DNA of 64,000 nt from Bacteroidaceae bacterium (GCA_017465905.1 JAFTVE010000046.1:1-64000), one strand, 5' to 3'. Positions 45,856 through 54,517 are shown, counted from the first letter of the stretch. Numbers and translations: made by a program. The notes: generated by a model not told the origin, from the letters alone.

Positions 45856-46629
45856 CTAGCCGTTCACAATCTTTGTTTCCAGATCGTTGCCGAGATTGTC
45901 GGCATGCTTGATGACCACGCATTGTACACCACCGTCGATGGCGCGGAAGGCACCCTCAATCTTGGGCAACATACCTTTGTTGACGGTGCCGTCGGCACGC
46001 AGAGTGGCAAAACTCTCGCGGGTGATGGTGGGGATGACACTGAGGTCGTCATCCACATCGGTGAGTACACCGTTCTTCTCGAGGCAGAAGATGAGGCTCG
46101 TTGGCTGTATCTTCGAGGCGGCTACGGCCATGGCCGAGGCTACGCTATCGGCATTGCTGTTGAGCAGTGAGCCCTGCTCGTCGTGGGTGATGGCGCAGAA
46201 AACGGGTACAATGCCTTGTTCTACGAGCGAGGCGAGGAAGGACACGTTCATACGCTCGGTCACGATATCGCCCACATAGCCATAGTCGATGGGTTTGGGG
46301 GCGCGGCGCACGGCAGGGACGACGTTGGCGTCGGCTCCTGAGAGGCCTATGGCCTTGCAGCCGAGGGCGCCGAGGCGTGCCACAATCTGTTTGTTGACGA
46401 GGCCGGCATATACCATGGTGACTACATCGAGTGTGTCACGGTCGGTGACGCGGCGCCCATCAATCATCTGTGTCTCTATGCCCAGCTGGGCGCTCAGGCG
46501 TGTGGCCAGCTTGCCTCCGCCATGGATGAGCATCTTGGGGCCTTCAAGGGCGGCAAACTTGGTGAGGAATCGCTCCAACGCTGCGGCGTCGTCAATGACG
46601 TTGCCGCCTATCTTTACTACTTTTATCAT
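45856..46629 (-). CDS. argB: Acetylglutamate (or N-succinylglutamate) kinase
   Basis: A 257-residue amino-acid kinase for the second step of arginine synthesis. The start is MIKVVKIGGNVIDD; six further upstream codons are in frame but not family-like. Motifs are LIHGGGKLATRLS, the Arg-containing DGRRVTDRDTLDVV and NSNADSVASAMAVA. In Bacteroides the pathway uses succinylated rather than acetylated intermediates, so the substrate is uncertain. It lies 20 bp after argF'. Confidence 0.93.
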   Translation of the reverse strand: MIKVVKIGGNVIDDAAALERFLTKFAALEGPKMLIHGGGKLATRLSAQLGIETQMIDGRRVTDRDTLDVVTMVYAGLVNKQIVARLGALGCKAIGLSGADANVVPAVRRAPKPIDYGYVGDIVTERMNVSFLASLVEQGIVPVFCAITHDEQGSLLNSNADSVASAMAVAASKIQPTSLIFCLEKNGVLTDVDDDLSVIPTITRESFATLRADGTVNKGMLPKIEGAFRAIDGGVQCVVIKHADNLGNDLETKIVNG

Positions 46630-46649
46630 GATTTTCGTTAATCTCAATG

Positions 46650-47609
46650 TTAATCGCTCAACCCTTCAAGCAGTCTTTTCAGCACCACTGTTGCCGAAAT
46701 CTCGCGGTTGGCTGCTTCGGGGATGACGAGGCTGGTGGGGGCCTCGATGACGTCGTCGGTGACAATCATGTTGCGGCGTACGGGCAGGCAGTGCATGAAG
46801 AAGGCATTGTTGGTGAGTGCCATCTTCTCGGTGCCGATGGTCCATGAGCGGTCGGCAGAGAGCACTTTGCCGTAGTTGGGGTCGGCGTAGGCACTCCAGT
46901 TCTTGGCATACACGAAGTCGGCTCCGCGCAGTGCCTCGTCCTGATCGTGGGTCACCTTGGCTCCCGCCACAAACTCGGGGGCGAGGTCGTAGCCCTCGGG
47001 GTTGGCGATGACGAAGTCGTAGTCGGTAGCGTTCATCCACTCGGCAAACGAGTTGGGCACGGCTTGTGGCAATGCCTTGGGGTGGGGCGCCCAGGTGAGC
47101 ACTACCTTGGGGCGTGCAGTGCGCTTGTGCTCCTCGATGGTGATGAGGTCGGCAAAGCTCTGCAGAGGGTGGCGCGTGGCTGCCTCCATGCTGAACACGG
47201 GGCGGCCCGAGTAGCGGATAAACTGCTCGATGATGCGCTCCTCATAGTCTTCGGCCTTGTTGGTGAGTCTGGCAAAGGAGCGTACGCCGATGATGTCGCA
47301 GTAGGAACCCATCACGGGGATAGCCTCAAGGAGGTGCTCGGCCTTGTCGCCGTCCATGATGACGCCGCGCTCGGTCTCGAGCTTCCATGCGCCTTGGTTC
47401 ACGTCGAGCACGATGACGTTCATTCCCAGGTTCATCGCCGCCTTCTGTGTGCTCAGTCGGGTGCGGAGCGATGAGTTGAAGAATATCATCATAAGTGTCT
47501 TGTTACGGCCCAGCTCCACGTGGGCGAAGCGGTCTTTCTTGATGGTCAATGCCTCGGCTACTGCATCGTGCAGGTTGCCTATGTCTTGTACGCAGGTAAA
47601 TTTCTTCAT
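46650..47609 (-). CDS. N-acyl-L-ornithine carbamoyltransferase (ArgF')
   Basis: A 319-residue transcarbamylase of the acetyl/succinyl-ornithine branch. The carbamoyl-phosphate loop is FNSSLRTR (44-51) and FFMHCLPVRRN is the second signature. VLTWAPHPKALPQAVPNSF is the proline-rich loop that binds the acyl group and separates this family from ordinary OTCases. Residue 90, known to set succinyl (Pro) versus acetyl (Glu) preference, appears to be Ala here (MDGDKAEHLLEAIP). Starts the argF'-argB unit. Confidence 0.93.
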   Translation of the reverse strand: MKKFTCVQDIGNLHDAVAEALTIKKDRFAHVELGRNKTLMMIFFNSSLRTRLSTQKAAMNLGMNVIVLDVNQGAWKLETERGVIMDGDKAEHLLEAIPVMGSYCDIIGVRSFARLTNKAEDYEERIIEQFIRYSGRPVFSMEAATRHPLQSFADLITIEEHKRTARPKVVLTWAPHPKALPQAVPNSFAEWMNATDYDFVIANPEGYDLAPEFVAGAKVTHDQDEALRGADFVYAKNWSAYADPNYGKVLSADRSWTIGTEKMALTNNAFFMHCLPVRRNMIVTDDVIEAPTSLVIPEAANREISATVVLKRLLEGLSD

Positions 47610-47632
47610 TATGTTTTCTTTTAATTATTCTG

Positions 47633-47664
47633 CAAAGATAGGAATAAGCGAGTGAACAGCCAAG
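47633..47664 (-). promoter_or_regulatory. Promoter of argF'-argB
   Basis: CTTG (47661-47664), 20-bp spacer, TATCTTTG (47633-47640) on the minus strand. The initiation site would fall near 47626, 17 bp before the ATG. The spacer contains ACTCGCTTATTCC, shared with 28868-28899. Confidence 0.7.
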
Positions 47665-47825
47665 TTTTAACGAGTGAGAGCAAAGAAATGCTTGCATTTT
47701 TTTGCCGAGCGAGGCAGAAACTTGCGTTAATATAACAAAATGTCTGCGAAGCTCTTATTTTTGGAAGCATAAGAACGATAAGATAGAAATATATATGTAT
47801 CTTTGCTTATTCTTAATTAATAATC

Positions 47826-48278
47826 ATGAAAAAGAGAGTTTTTATATCTTTCCTCTGTGCCCTGTTCTTGTCGGGTGCAGTATGTGCCAAGAGTTTGGTG
47901 CTTACACTCAGTGACGGCACGCTGGTGTATTATCTGCTGGGGGGCGACTCCAATCCCAAACTTCAATTTGTGGAGGGTGGTTTTATGCTTAATGCCGACA
48001 ATTATGGCTTTGCCAATGTGAAGAATTTCTATATCTCTAATGAGGACGATCCGAGCGGCATCGAGAATGTGCTTGTCGAGGGTGGGGTAGAGGTGCAAGG
48101 CAATCAGCTCGTGATTCCTACGGAAGGTTTGGTGAAGGTGTTTACCGCCGCTGGCAAGGAGGTGAAGGCCGAGACACGTGTCGTTTCAGGCAACACGATA
48201 GTTGTCCTCGGTACTCTGCCTCAGGGAGTATATGTGGTGAACGCAGGTGGTGCATCAATCAAAATTATGAAGAAATAA
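47826..48278 (+). CDS. Small secreted protein, type-IX-like C-terminal domain
   Basis: A 150-residue protein with signal peptide (MKKRVFISFLCALFLSGAVCA). The C-terminal half has the beta pattern of a Por secretion-system tail (VKVFTAAGKEVKAETRVVSG, then TLPQGVYVVNAGGASIKIMKK). The N-terminal part (LVLTLSDGTLVYYLLGGDSNPKLQF) resembles short regions at the start of several Prevotella/Bacteroides surface proteins. It is 9 bp before the larger HEIGH protein, so they form an operon. No enzymatic motif; it may be a partner or substrate adaptor. Confidence 0.78.
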   Translation: MKKRVFISFLCALFLSGAVCAKSLVLTLSDGTLVYYLLGGDSNPKLQFVEGGFMLNADNYGFANVKNFYISNEDDPSGIENVLVEGGVEVQGNQLVIPTEGLVKVFTAAGKEVKAETRVVSGNTIVVLGTLPQGVYVVNAGGASIKIMKK

Positions 48279-48287
48279 GGAGGCGAT

Positions 48288-50378
48288 ATGATGAAGAATT
48301 TTTTGAAGGCATTTGTTTTTGCCAACCTCTTGGCAGGGGGCCTCTTTGCACAGGAGAAGCCCGATACCATGTGGTTCCAGTTTGAGGACCGTTTCATGGA
48401 AAATGAGATTATTGACCTGACCGATGTCGACTCCATCGAGTTTACCAAGACAATGCTCAAGCGCTTTAAGAACAGCACTGCTTCGGGCACTGTAATATCA
48501 ATCCCCAAGGCTTACCGCACCAATGGAGTGTACCGTTTCGATGAGGTGGAGCGTTACCTGGTGAAGCCAAACACTTACTCGGGCAATAACTACGACAATG
48601 AGAACTCCACCTTCTGCTTCCAGCGCAGTGCCGAGAGCGAGCACTTTGTCATCTTTTGGGCTAAGGGACTGACCAAGCAGGCCAATGGTAATCTCGTAGG
48701 TGGTGCGTCCAGTTCGGTATGCAATGTGAACACGCTGCTGCGCAATGCCGAGAATATATGGGACGTATATGTCAATCAGCTCGGCTTTCTGGAACCGGGC
48801 AGCTCCACTACCGACCGTGTGAAGATAGAGATGTATATCGTCAACCAATCAGAGTGGCGTGCCGACGGTAGCGGTGTCGACGGCAAGGTGTGGACAGCAG
48901 GCACAGGTACCAGCAAGACATCGAAGTCACACAAGGTGGGTATTTTCCACTGCAACGCTTGGGCTGCCAGCGATAATGTGACCGTTGCCCATGAGATTGG
49001 CCACACGTTCCAATACCTTGTCAGTGCCGACCTTGGTTCGCTCCATGGCCTCAACTACGTGTTGGGCGACAACTCCAATGGTAATGAGTGGTGGGAGGAC
49101 TGTGCCAACTGGCAGGCACATAAGGTATACCCAGCCCAGCAGTTCTCTTCCAACTGGAGCAATAATCAAGATATGCACCACATGAACATCATTCACGAGG
49201 GTGCCCGCTACAACAACTGTTACTATCAAGACTGGTGGTGCCAACTCCATGGACTCAATACCGTTGGCCGTATTTGGCGCGAGGCTACTAAGCCCGAAGA
49301 TCCCATACAAGCCTATATGCGTATCTTCAACCACGATGAGCAGAGCTTTGCCGATGAGCAATTCACTGGTTATGCCCACATCGCTGCCATGGACATTGAT
49401 TCTTGGCAGAAGTATGGCCAGGGACTCATAGGGAGCGAGCAGCAACGTCTGCAGGAGGTGCCCGAGGCTATCGTTGCTTCGCATCTCAATGGCGAGACCG
49501 ATTGGTGGATTGTTGACCCTGCCTATTGCCCTCAAAACTATGGATATAATGCCAATCCCCTCAAGGTACCCGCTGCTGGTACCGTGGTGAAAGCTACCTT
49601 CAAGGGGCTCACGGGTGCTACGGGTTACCGCTCCATCTATCCCGAACGTGCCGGATGGCGCTACGGCTTGGTGGCCTATGCTGCCGACGGCACCCGCACT
49701 TATGGTGAGATGGGCCGTGATGCCGAGGGCGAGGTGAGCATCACCGTACCTGAGGGATGCACCCATATGTGGTTTGTTGTGATGGGATCCCCCACCAAAT
49801 GGTGGAGCCACTCATGGAACGATAATGATGCCGATGATGAGCAGTGGCCCTATGCCGTGCGCTTCAGCGGCACCGACCCCTACGGAGCTGTCCGCACCTA
49901 TGGCGAATACCCCGACGACTATGTCCGCCACGACACTACTGTAGTCATCAATGCCCAGCTTGCCTACGATGCCTCCAATTACTCTTCGGTACGCGTACAG
50001 TACGATATGGATGCTGTTAGCAAGGCTTTGGGACTGAGCACTGCGCAGATGAAGCAGGTGAAGGTAGGCGCTTCCAACAAGATACGTTTTGTGGGAGTCA
50101 ATCCGAATGGCTCGGTTGCCAATAACACCACTACCTCTACCAGCTCGTCCACCTGTTTCGGTCATTGGTTCAATGCCTCAGGCAATATTTGTGGTTATGA
50201 TGGCAATGCTCGCATCTTTGCCGAGTTCTATCCCGACAAGTATGGCTGCTACGTCGGCCAGTATCCTGGCCGTCTCACCCGTGGCAAGACCTACACCATA
50301 CGCCAGGCTATTATCTACACCCACACCGATGGCAAGGAATACCGTGCCACGATGGAGGTGAAGCTCAAGGTGCAGTAA
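48288..50378 (+). CDS. Secreted HEIGH metallopeptidase-like protein (DUF6055/DUF4859-type)
   Basis: A 696-residue exported protein. The signal peptide is short (to about AGGLFAQ). A possible metalloprotease core has VAHEIGHTFQYL (HEIGH at 235-239) and NEWWEDCANWQAH (about 267-278), which may give the third metal ligand. The C-terminal ~150 residues match the DUF4859 pattern (TVVINAQLAYDASNYSSVRV, then YPGRLTRGKTYTIRQAI). Catalysis is probable but unproven, and the substrate is unknown. It is in an operon with the small secreted protein, inserted between argF' and argD. Confidence 0.8.
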   Translation: MMKNFLKAFVFANLLAGGLFAQEKPDTMWFQFEDRFMENEIIDLTDVDSIEFTKTMLKRFKNSTASGTVISIPKAYRTNGVYRFDEVERYLVKPNTYSGNNYDNENSTFCFQRSAESEHFVIFWAKGLTKQANGNLVGGASSSVCNVNTLLRNAENIWDVYVNQLGFLEPGSSTTDRVKIEMYIVNQSEWRADGSGVDGKVWTAGTGTSKTSKSHKVGIFHCNAWAASDNVTVAHEIGHTFQYLVSADLGSLHGLNYVLGDNSNGNEWWEDCANWQAHKVYPAQQFSSNWSNNQDMHHMNIIHEGARYNNCYYQDWWCQLHGLNTVGRIWREATKPEDPIQAYMRIFNHDEQSFADEQFTGYAHIAAMDIDSWQKYGQGLIGSEQQRLQEVPEAIVASHLNGETDWWIVDPAYCPQNYGYNANPLKVPAAGTVVKATFKGLTGATGYRSIYPERAGWRYGLVAYAADGTRTYGEMGRDAEGEVSITVPEGCTHMWFVVMGSPTKWWSHSWNDNDADDEQWPYAVRFSGTDPYGAVRTYGEYPDDYVRHDTTVVINAQLAYDASNYSSVRVQYDMDAVSKALGLSTAQMKQVKVGASNKIRFVGVNPNGSVANNTTTSTSSSTCFGHWFNASGNICGYDGNARIFAEFYPDKYGCYVGQYPGRLTRGKTYTIRQAIIYTHTDGKEYRATMEVKLKVQ

Positions 50379-50398
50379 ATCGCTTGATAAATACAATT

Positions 50399-50429
50399 GG
50401 GGGTGTGTCGTATTCATTGACACACCCCC
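50399..50429. terminator. Bidirectional terminator (HEIGH gene / argD)
   Basis: GGGGGTGTGTC / GTATTCATT / GACACACCCCC is a perfect 11-bp stem between converging genes with stops at 50378 and 50451. It shares the GGGTGTGTC core with the pgk terminator at 20749-20785. Confidence 0.82.
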
Positions 50430-50450
50430 GACTATTATAGTAGCTTCTTC

Positions 50451-51578
50451 TTATTCAGTAATCAGTTCCTTGAATGCGGCGAGGAACACGTCGGCCTGTG
50501 CCTTGCTGATGCCCAGTGCGGGAAGCAGGCGTACGGTTGACACGCCAGCGCCACCGGTGAAGATGTGCTTCTCGAAGAGCAGTCGCTTGCGGAAGTCCGA
50601 TGCTGAGCCCTCGATCTCGATACCTATCATCAAGCCGCGTCCGCGTACCTCCTTGATTTGGGGTATCTTCTTCAGTTCGTCGATGAGGTATGCACCCACC
50701 ACGGCAGCATTCTGCACGAGGTTCTCCTCGGCAAACACGTCGAGCACGGCGATGGCTGCTGCACATGCCAGATGGTTACCGCCGAAGGTGGTGCCCAGCA
50801 TGCCTGGCCAGGGAGTGTAGTGCGGTGCTATGAGCACGCCGCCGATGGGGAAGCCGTTGCCCATGCCCTTGGCCATGGTGATGAGGTCGGGGCGTATGTC
50901 GGCAATCTGGTGGGCAAAGAACTGGCCCGTGCGTCCGTAGCCCGACTGTATCTCGTCGAGGATGAGCGACACGCCATACTGTGTGGTGAGCTCGCGCAGC
51001 TGGCGCAGAAACTCCGGTGAGGGGCAGTGGATACCTGCCACGCCCTGTATGCCCTCGATGATGACGGCACAGAACTCGCCCGTCTTGAGCTTCTGCTCTA
51101 CGGCCTCGGCATCGCCCAGCGGCACGAACTCCACGTTGGCCGTGCGGTTGAAGGGGGCATTAATCTTGGGATTGTCTGTAGCGGCCACAGCGCCCGAGGT
51201 GCGTCCGTGGAATGCCTTGCCGAAGGCCAGCACCTTGGCTTTGCCGTTGTGGAACGATGCCAGCTTGATGGCGTTCTCATTGGCCTCGGCACCCGAGTTG
51301 CAGAGGAAGAGGCTGTAGTCGTCGTAGCCCGAGAGGCGACCCAGACGGTCGGCCAACTGTTGCTGCAGGCTGTTCTCTACAGAGTTGGAGTAGAAGCCCA
51401 GTCGGGCCACCTGCTCACTGATCATCTGCACGTAGTGCGGATGGGCATGGCCTATGGAGATGACGGCATGGCCGCCATAGAGGTCCAGATACTCGGTGCC
51501 TTGGGCATCGTATACGTAGCTGCCCTTGCCGCGCACGGGCTCTACGGGATAGAGGGAATATACGTTGAAGAGAGTCAT
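50451..51578 (-). CDS. argD: Acetylornithine (succinylornithine) aminotransferase
   Basis: A 375-residue PLP class III aminotransferase. FLCNSGAEANENAIKLA binds the cofactor phosphate, and ILDEIQSGYGRTGQFFAH and LITMAKGMGNGFPIGG carry the Asp and Schiff-base Lys237. Length is typical. It follows argC by 21 bp on the minus strand. In Bacteroides the natural substrate may be the N-succinyl form. Confidence 0.94.
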   Translation of the reverse strand: MTLFNVYSLYPVEPVRGKGSYVYDAQGTEYLDLYGGHAVISIGHAHPHYVQMISEQVARLGFYSNSVENSLQQQLADRLGRLSGYDDYSLFLCNSGAEANENAIKLASFHNGKAKVLAFGKAFHGRTSGAVAATDNPKINAPFNRTANVEFVPLGDAEAVEQKLKTGEFCAVIIEGIQGVAGIHCPSPEFLRQLRELTTQYGVSLILDEIQSGYGRTGQFFAHQIADIRPDLITMAKGMGNGFPIGGVLIAPHYTPWPGMLGTTFGGNHLACAAAIAVLDVFAEENLVQNAAVVGAYLIDELKKIPQIKEVRGRGLMIGIEIEGSASDFRKRLLFEKHIFTGGAGVSTVRLLPALGISKAQADVFLAAFKELITE

Positions 51579-51599
51579 CTTTAATTGAAAATTGAAAAT

Positions 51600-52592
51600 T
51601 TAGAACGCGTTCGCCTTCAGTCCAAGTCCTGCTTTCTCGTCAACGCCGAACATCAGGTTCATGTTCTGTACGGCCTGGCCTACGGCTCCTTTGAGGAGGT
51701 TGTCGATGATGCAGGTGATGACGGCCTTGCTGCCAAACTTGTCGATGTGTACGAGTGCCTTGTTGGTGTTGACCACCTGCTTCAGGTCGAGTGCCTTGTC
51801 CACGTAGTGCGTGAAGGCAGCGTCGGCGTAGAAGGTGCGGTACATGTCGGCTAGCTGCTCGGCTGTGGGGTTAGTGGGTGAGCCCTCAGCACCGTCGAAC
51901 TTCACCACCTCGGTGCAGAAGATGCCGCGGGCAAAGTCGCCACGGTAGGGGATGAAGTCGATAGAGGCTTCTAGTGAGCCTTGCAGCTCGGTGAGCGACT
52001 GGCGTATCTCGTGCAGATGCTGGTGGGTGAACACCTTATATATACTCATATTGTCGGTGCGCCAGCTGAAGTGCGTGGTGCCCACAGGCTTCTGTCCTGC
52101 ACCCGTAGAGCCGGTGATGGCGTTCACTGCCACATCGTGAGTGAGCAGTCCCGCCTTGGCCAAGGGCAGCAGACCCAGCTGTATGCAGGTGGCAAAGCAC
52201 CCCGGGTTGGCCAGATGCTGGCACTGCTGTATCTGCGCCTTGTGTATCTCGGGCAGTCCGTATACGTAGTCGTGGGTAGGTGCGGCGATGCGGAAGTCCT
52301 GCGCCAGGTCGATAATCTTCACGTGGGCAGGGATTGTGTGCTCCTGCAAGAACTGCTCGCTCTTGCCGTGGCCGAAGCAGAAGAACACCACGTCCACTTC
52401 GTCGAAGGGCATGGTATCGGTAAACCTCAGGTCGGTGTCGCCGAAGAGGCCCTCGTGCACATCGGCCACAAGGTTGCCTGCATTGCTCTCGCTGTTGGCA
52501 AAGACGATTTCCGCCTCGGGATGGTTCACCAGCAGGCGGATGAGTTCGCCGCTGGTGTATCCGGCAGCTCCAAGTATTCCTATTTTAATCAT
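51600..52592 (-). CDS. argC: N-acyl-gamma-glutamyl-phosphate reductase
   Basis: A 330-residue NADPH enzyme of arginine synthesis. The Rossmann motif is GILGAAGYTSGELIRLL; the catalytic Cys132 lies in NPGCFATCIQLG. The internal order and length fit ArgC type 1. It overlaps the end of the PspC gene region by 4 bp (start at 52592, PspC stop at 52589), so the two genes are coupled on the minus strand, followed by argD. Confidence 0.95.
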   Translation of the reverse strand: MIKIGILGAAGYTSGELIRLLVNHPEAEIVFANSESNAGNLVADVHEGLFGDTDLRFTDTMPFDEVDVVFFCFGHGKSEQFLQEHTIPAHVKIIDLAQDFRIAAPTHDYVYGLPEIHKAQIQQCQHLANPGCFATCIQLGLLPLAKAGLLTHDVAVNAITGSTGAGQKPVGTTHFSWRTDNMSIYKVFTHQHLHEIRQSLTELQGSLEASIDFIPYRGDFARGIFCTEVVKFDGAEGSPTNPTAEQLADMYRTFYADAAFTHYVDKALDLKQVVNTNKALVHIDKFGSKAVITCIIDNLLKGAVGQAVQNMNLMFGVDEKAGLGLKANAF

Positions 52593-52801
52593 TGGTTGAG
52601 ATAGCGGTTAGGTGCTTCGGGAATCAATATCATGAGGATGATGTATACGATGATTCCGCTGAAGGCGGTGAATATGGTCAGCAGGGTGTATACCACACGA
52701 GCTACCGTAACGTCGATGTTCGCATAGTTAGCGATGGCAGCACATACGCCTGCCAGCATACGTCCAGTGCGGGGACGCTCCATCTTCTTGGGTTCTGACA
52801 T
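52589..52801 (-). CDS. PspC-domain membrane protein
   Basis: A 70-residue protein with the PspC fold: RMLAGVCAAIANYANIDVTVARVVYTLLTIF, followed by a hydrophobic segment (SGIIVYIILMILIPE). PspC domains sense membrane stress or partner with phage-shock regulators. The gene is short, as usual for stand-alone PspC proteins. It precedes argC with a 4-bp overlap, an odd pairing. The likely -7 box is TACCTTTG (52844-52851). Confidence 0.9.
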   Translation of the reverse strand: MSEPKKMERPRTGRMLAGVCAAIANYANIDVTVARVVYTLLTIFTAFSGIIVYIILMILIPEAPNRYLNQ

Positions 52802-52933
52802 AGTTGTTACTTTTTGAAAGTATATATCCTATAAAAATCTTTACAAAGGTACGATAATTCTCACACAAAATTGCAAAGTGTAAGGCCGAAAAGGTGAAAA
52901 CGAGGAAAAATAATAGTTCCACCGTCCTGCTTC

Positions 52934-53797
52934 TCACACCGTCAGCCGCTTCGGTGTTGTCCCCGTATGCTTCTTGAAGAACTGCACAAAGGCCGATGGG
53001 GTGGAGAAGTTGAGCCTGTCGGCAATCTCCTGCACGGTGAGGTCGGTGGTGCGCAGCAGCATGGCTGCCTCAATGAGCAGCGCTTCGTGTATCCAGTCCA
53101 GGATGGGCCGCCCCGTGATGCGCTTGATGGCTGTGGAGAGGTATTTGGGTGTAAGGTTCAGGCGGTCGGCGTAGTAGTGCACGGTGTGCTCCTCGCGGAA
53201 GTGCAGTGCCAGCAGGCGGAAGAAGCGGTCGCTGAGGCTCTCGTGACGAATGGTCATGTCGGGCTGCAGGTGATAGATACGCTCATATTCGCCCAATATC
53301 TCCAGTATGAGGGCACTGAAGATGGCACTCACAATCTCGCGCTGGTAGCGCCCCTCCTCGTGCATCTCTTTATGGATGAAGCGGTAGTAGCTGTGCAGGT
53401 CGTCGAACTTGGCATCGGTGAGCGTGATCACCGCCCGGTAGCGCGAGTAGCCGAAAAAGTTGGTGTCCACGGGCGAGGGCAGCCGCAGGATATATTCGGG
53501 CAGCAGGGCTATGATGTTGTTCTCGGTGAGCAGCACCGGCTCTATGTAGTTGATGAGCTGGTTCTCGGAGAGTACGATCACGTTGTTTCCCTCCACCCGG
53601 TACTCCTTGCCATTGATGACCACACGCCCGCCCCTGCCCTTGCAGAGAATGATGATGAAGCCGCCCTTGAGGAGCAGGTTGGTGGCATCCTTGCGCGGCA
53701 GATGCAGGTCGAGGTTGATGAGGAAGTCCTTGCCACCGCCCTCGGCGATGAGTCGTGCCACGTCGATGTGCTCGATATTGTCGCGAAGTTTCTCCAT
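52934..53797 (-). CDS. AraC-family transcriptional regulator
   Basis: A 287-residue regulator. The N-terminal cupin-like sensor (about 20-170, IILCKGRGGRVVINGKEYRV) is followed by two helix-turn-helix motifs (HYYADRLNLTPKYLSTAIKRITG and VQEIADRLNFSTPSAFVQFFKKH, ending TGTTPKRL). It closes the conserved region just left of the accessory island. The upstream sequence is AT-rich. The effector is unknown. Confidence 0.92.
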   Translation of the reverse strand: MEKLRDNIEHIDVARLIAEGGGKDFLINLDLHLPRKDATNLLLKGGFIIILCKGRGGRVVINGKEYRVEGNNVIVLSENQLINYIEPVLLTENNIIALLPEYILRLPSPVDTNFFGYSRYRAVITLTDAKFDDLHSYYRFIHKEMHEEGRYQREIVSAIFSALILEILGEYERIYHLQPDMTIRHESLSDRFFRLLALHFREEHTVHYYADRLNLTPKYLSTAIKRITGRPILDWIHEALLIEAAMLLRTTDLTVQEIADRLNFSTPSAFVQFFKKHTGTTPKRLTV

Positions 53798-53962
53798 AGC
53801 AGCGTGTAAAAGCGAAGTTTGAAACAGCTTTCTTGCGACAAATATACGAAACTTCCGCTATATAGCCTTGCTTCGCAATGCTAAAAAACTATAAATCCGC
53901 CGTGCTTCCTTGTTTTGTGCTTCGTTTTTTTTTGTAACCGTTGATATTTCTGTACAAATCAC

Positions 53963-54156
53963 AAAGAATCTTAAAGAGGAAATTTTGAACATTTCTGTGC
54001 CCAAAATTGCAATTCCCCTTTGGGCACATATCCCTACCTTTGCAGCGATAATGTCTTTTTTCCACTGTCTGGCCGATGTAGTTCAATACAGAACACTCAT
54101 TCTCCAAACGCGTTGAATGGAATGGAAGATACAGGTTTAAGTCCTGTCATCGGCAC
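53963..54156 (+). repeat. 194-bp island-flanking direct repeat, copy 1
   Basis: Matches 62918-63111 base for base without gaps, with one mismatch seen (54069 C against 63024 A). In order it contains a 9-bp hairpin (GTGCCCAAA at 53997-54005 with TTTGGGCAC at 54019-54027), a -7-like TACCTTTG (54035-54042) and a tRNA-like sequence (54072-54155). The flanks outside the copies are unrelated. The two copies bracket an 8.8-kb accessory island. Confidence 0.92.
54072..54155 (+). other. tRNA-like sequence with enlarged anticodon loop, copy 1
   Basis: The acceptor stem GCCGATG/CATCGGC (7 bp), D-arm GTTC-AATACA-GAAC and T-arm ACAGG-TTTAAGT-CCTGT all pair perfectly, and A54155 sits at the discriminator position. 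The anticodon stem pairs TCATT with AATGG-type partners (five pairs plus C-G), but the loop is 12 nt instead of 7, with CTCCAAA (a CCA, Trp-type anticodon) followed by CGCGTT. The D-loop lacks GG. It is not a normal tRNA; it is a decayed or repurposed tRNA. Confidence 0.6.
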
Positions 54157-54197
54157 CGTTAGTATCCGCTTTGACGGTAATGTAAGGTTTCACTAAC

Positions 54198-54400
54198 CGA
54201 AACGCCTGCAAATCCCGTACAAAATCCGTAGCAATTTGTAAGGCAATTTCTTTGATTTGCTTACACAGTGCAGAAATTGGAAGTATAGACTTGCCCAACT
54301 CAAAAACATATAAGCTCAAAAACTAAGTTTTTTGCTTACTTCCTGCATTTTCCTAATGCCTCATGGCTGCGTTCTTTTCGCCCGCCTTGGGGATTGGGCG
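54198..54400 (-). repeat. Dispersed ~204-bp repeat, copy B (partner of 331-534)
   Basis: Reverse complement of the sequence at 331-534, with several small differences. It lies directly after tRNA-like copy 1 and before the DUF3791 promoter. A short frame (MSLYVFELGKSILPISAL) crosses it, but no family-level coding signal is visible. The rest of the gene-free stretch 53798-54517 is AT-rich and holds only the 194-bp repeat and the promoter at 54459-54489. Confidence 0.7.
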
Positions 54401-54458
54401 GATTGAGGGCACCGTTGCGATAGAAAATAGTTTATCCCACAATAAAACGGCCCAAACA

Positions 54459-54489
54459 ATTGTTATAACAAATAAAAAGCCTATATTTG
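54459..54489 (+). promoter_or_regulatory. Promoter of the DUF3791-DUF3990 module
   Basis: ATTG (54459-54462), 19-bp spacer and TATATTTG (54482-54489) match the Bacteroidales consensus with one -33 mismatch. Transcription would start close to 54497, about 20 bp before the ATG at 54518. Confidence 0.6.
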
Positions 54490-54517
54490 CAATGGCAAAC
54501 AACTATCCGCACTTGAT

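Noticed and set aside
48927-49811. 294-codon minus-strand frame opposite the HEIGH gene
   Set aside because: No motif, and the plus-strand gene has a signal peptide and domain order.
54072-54155. Normal tRNA-Trp gene
   Set aside because: The anticodon loop has 12 nt, the D-loop lacks GG and the variable region is unusual.
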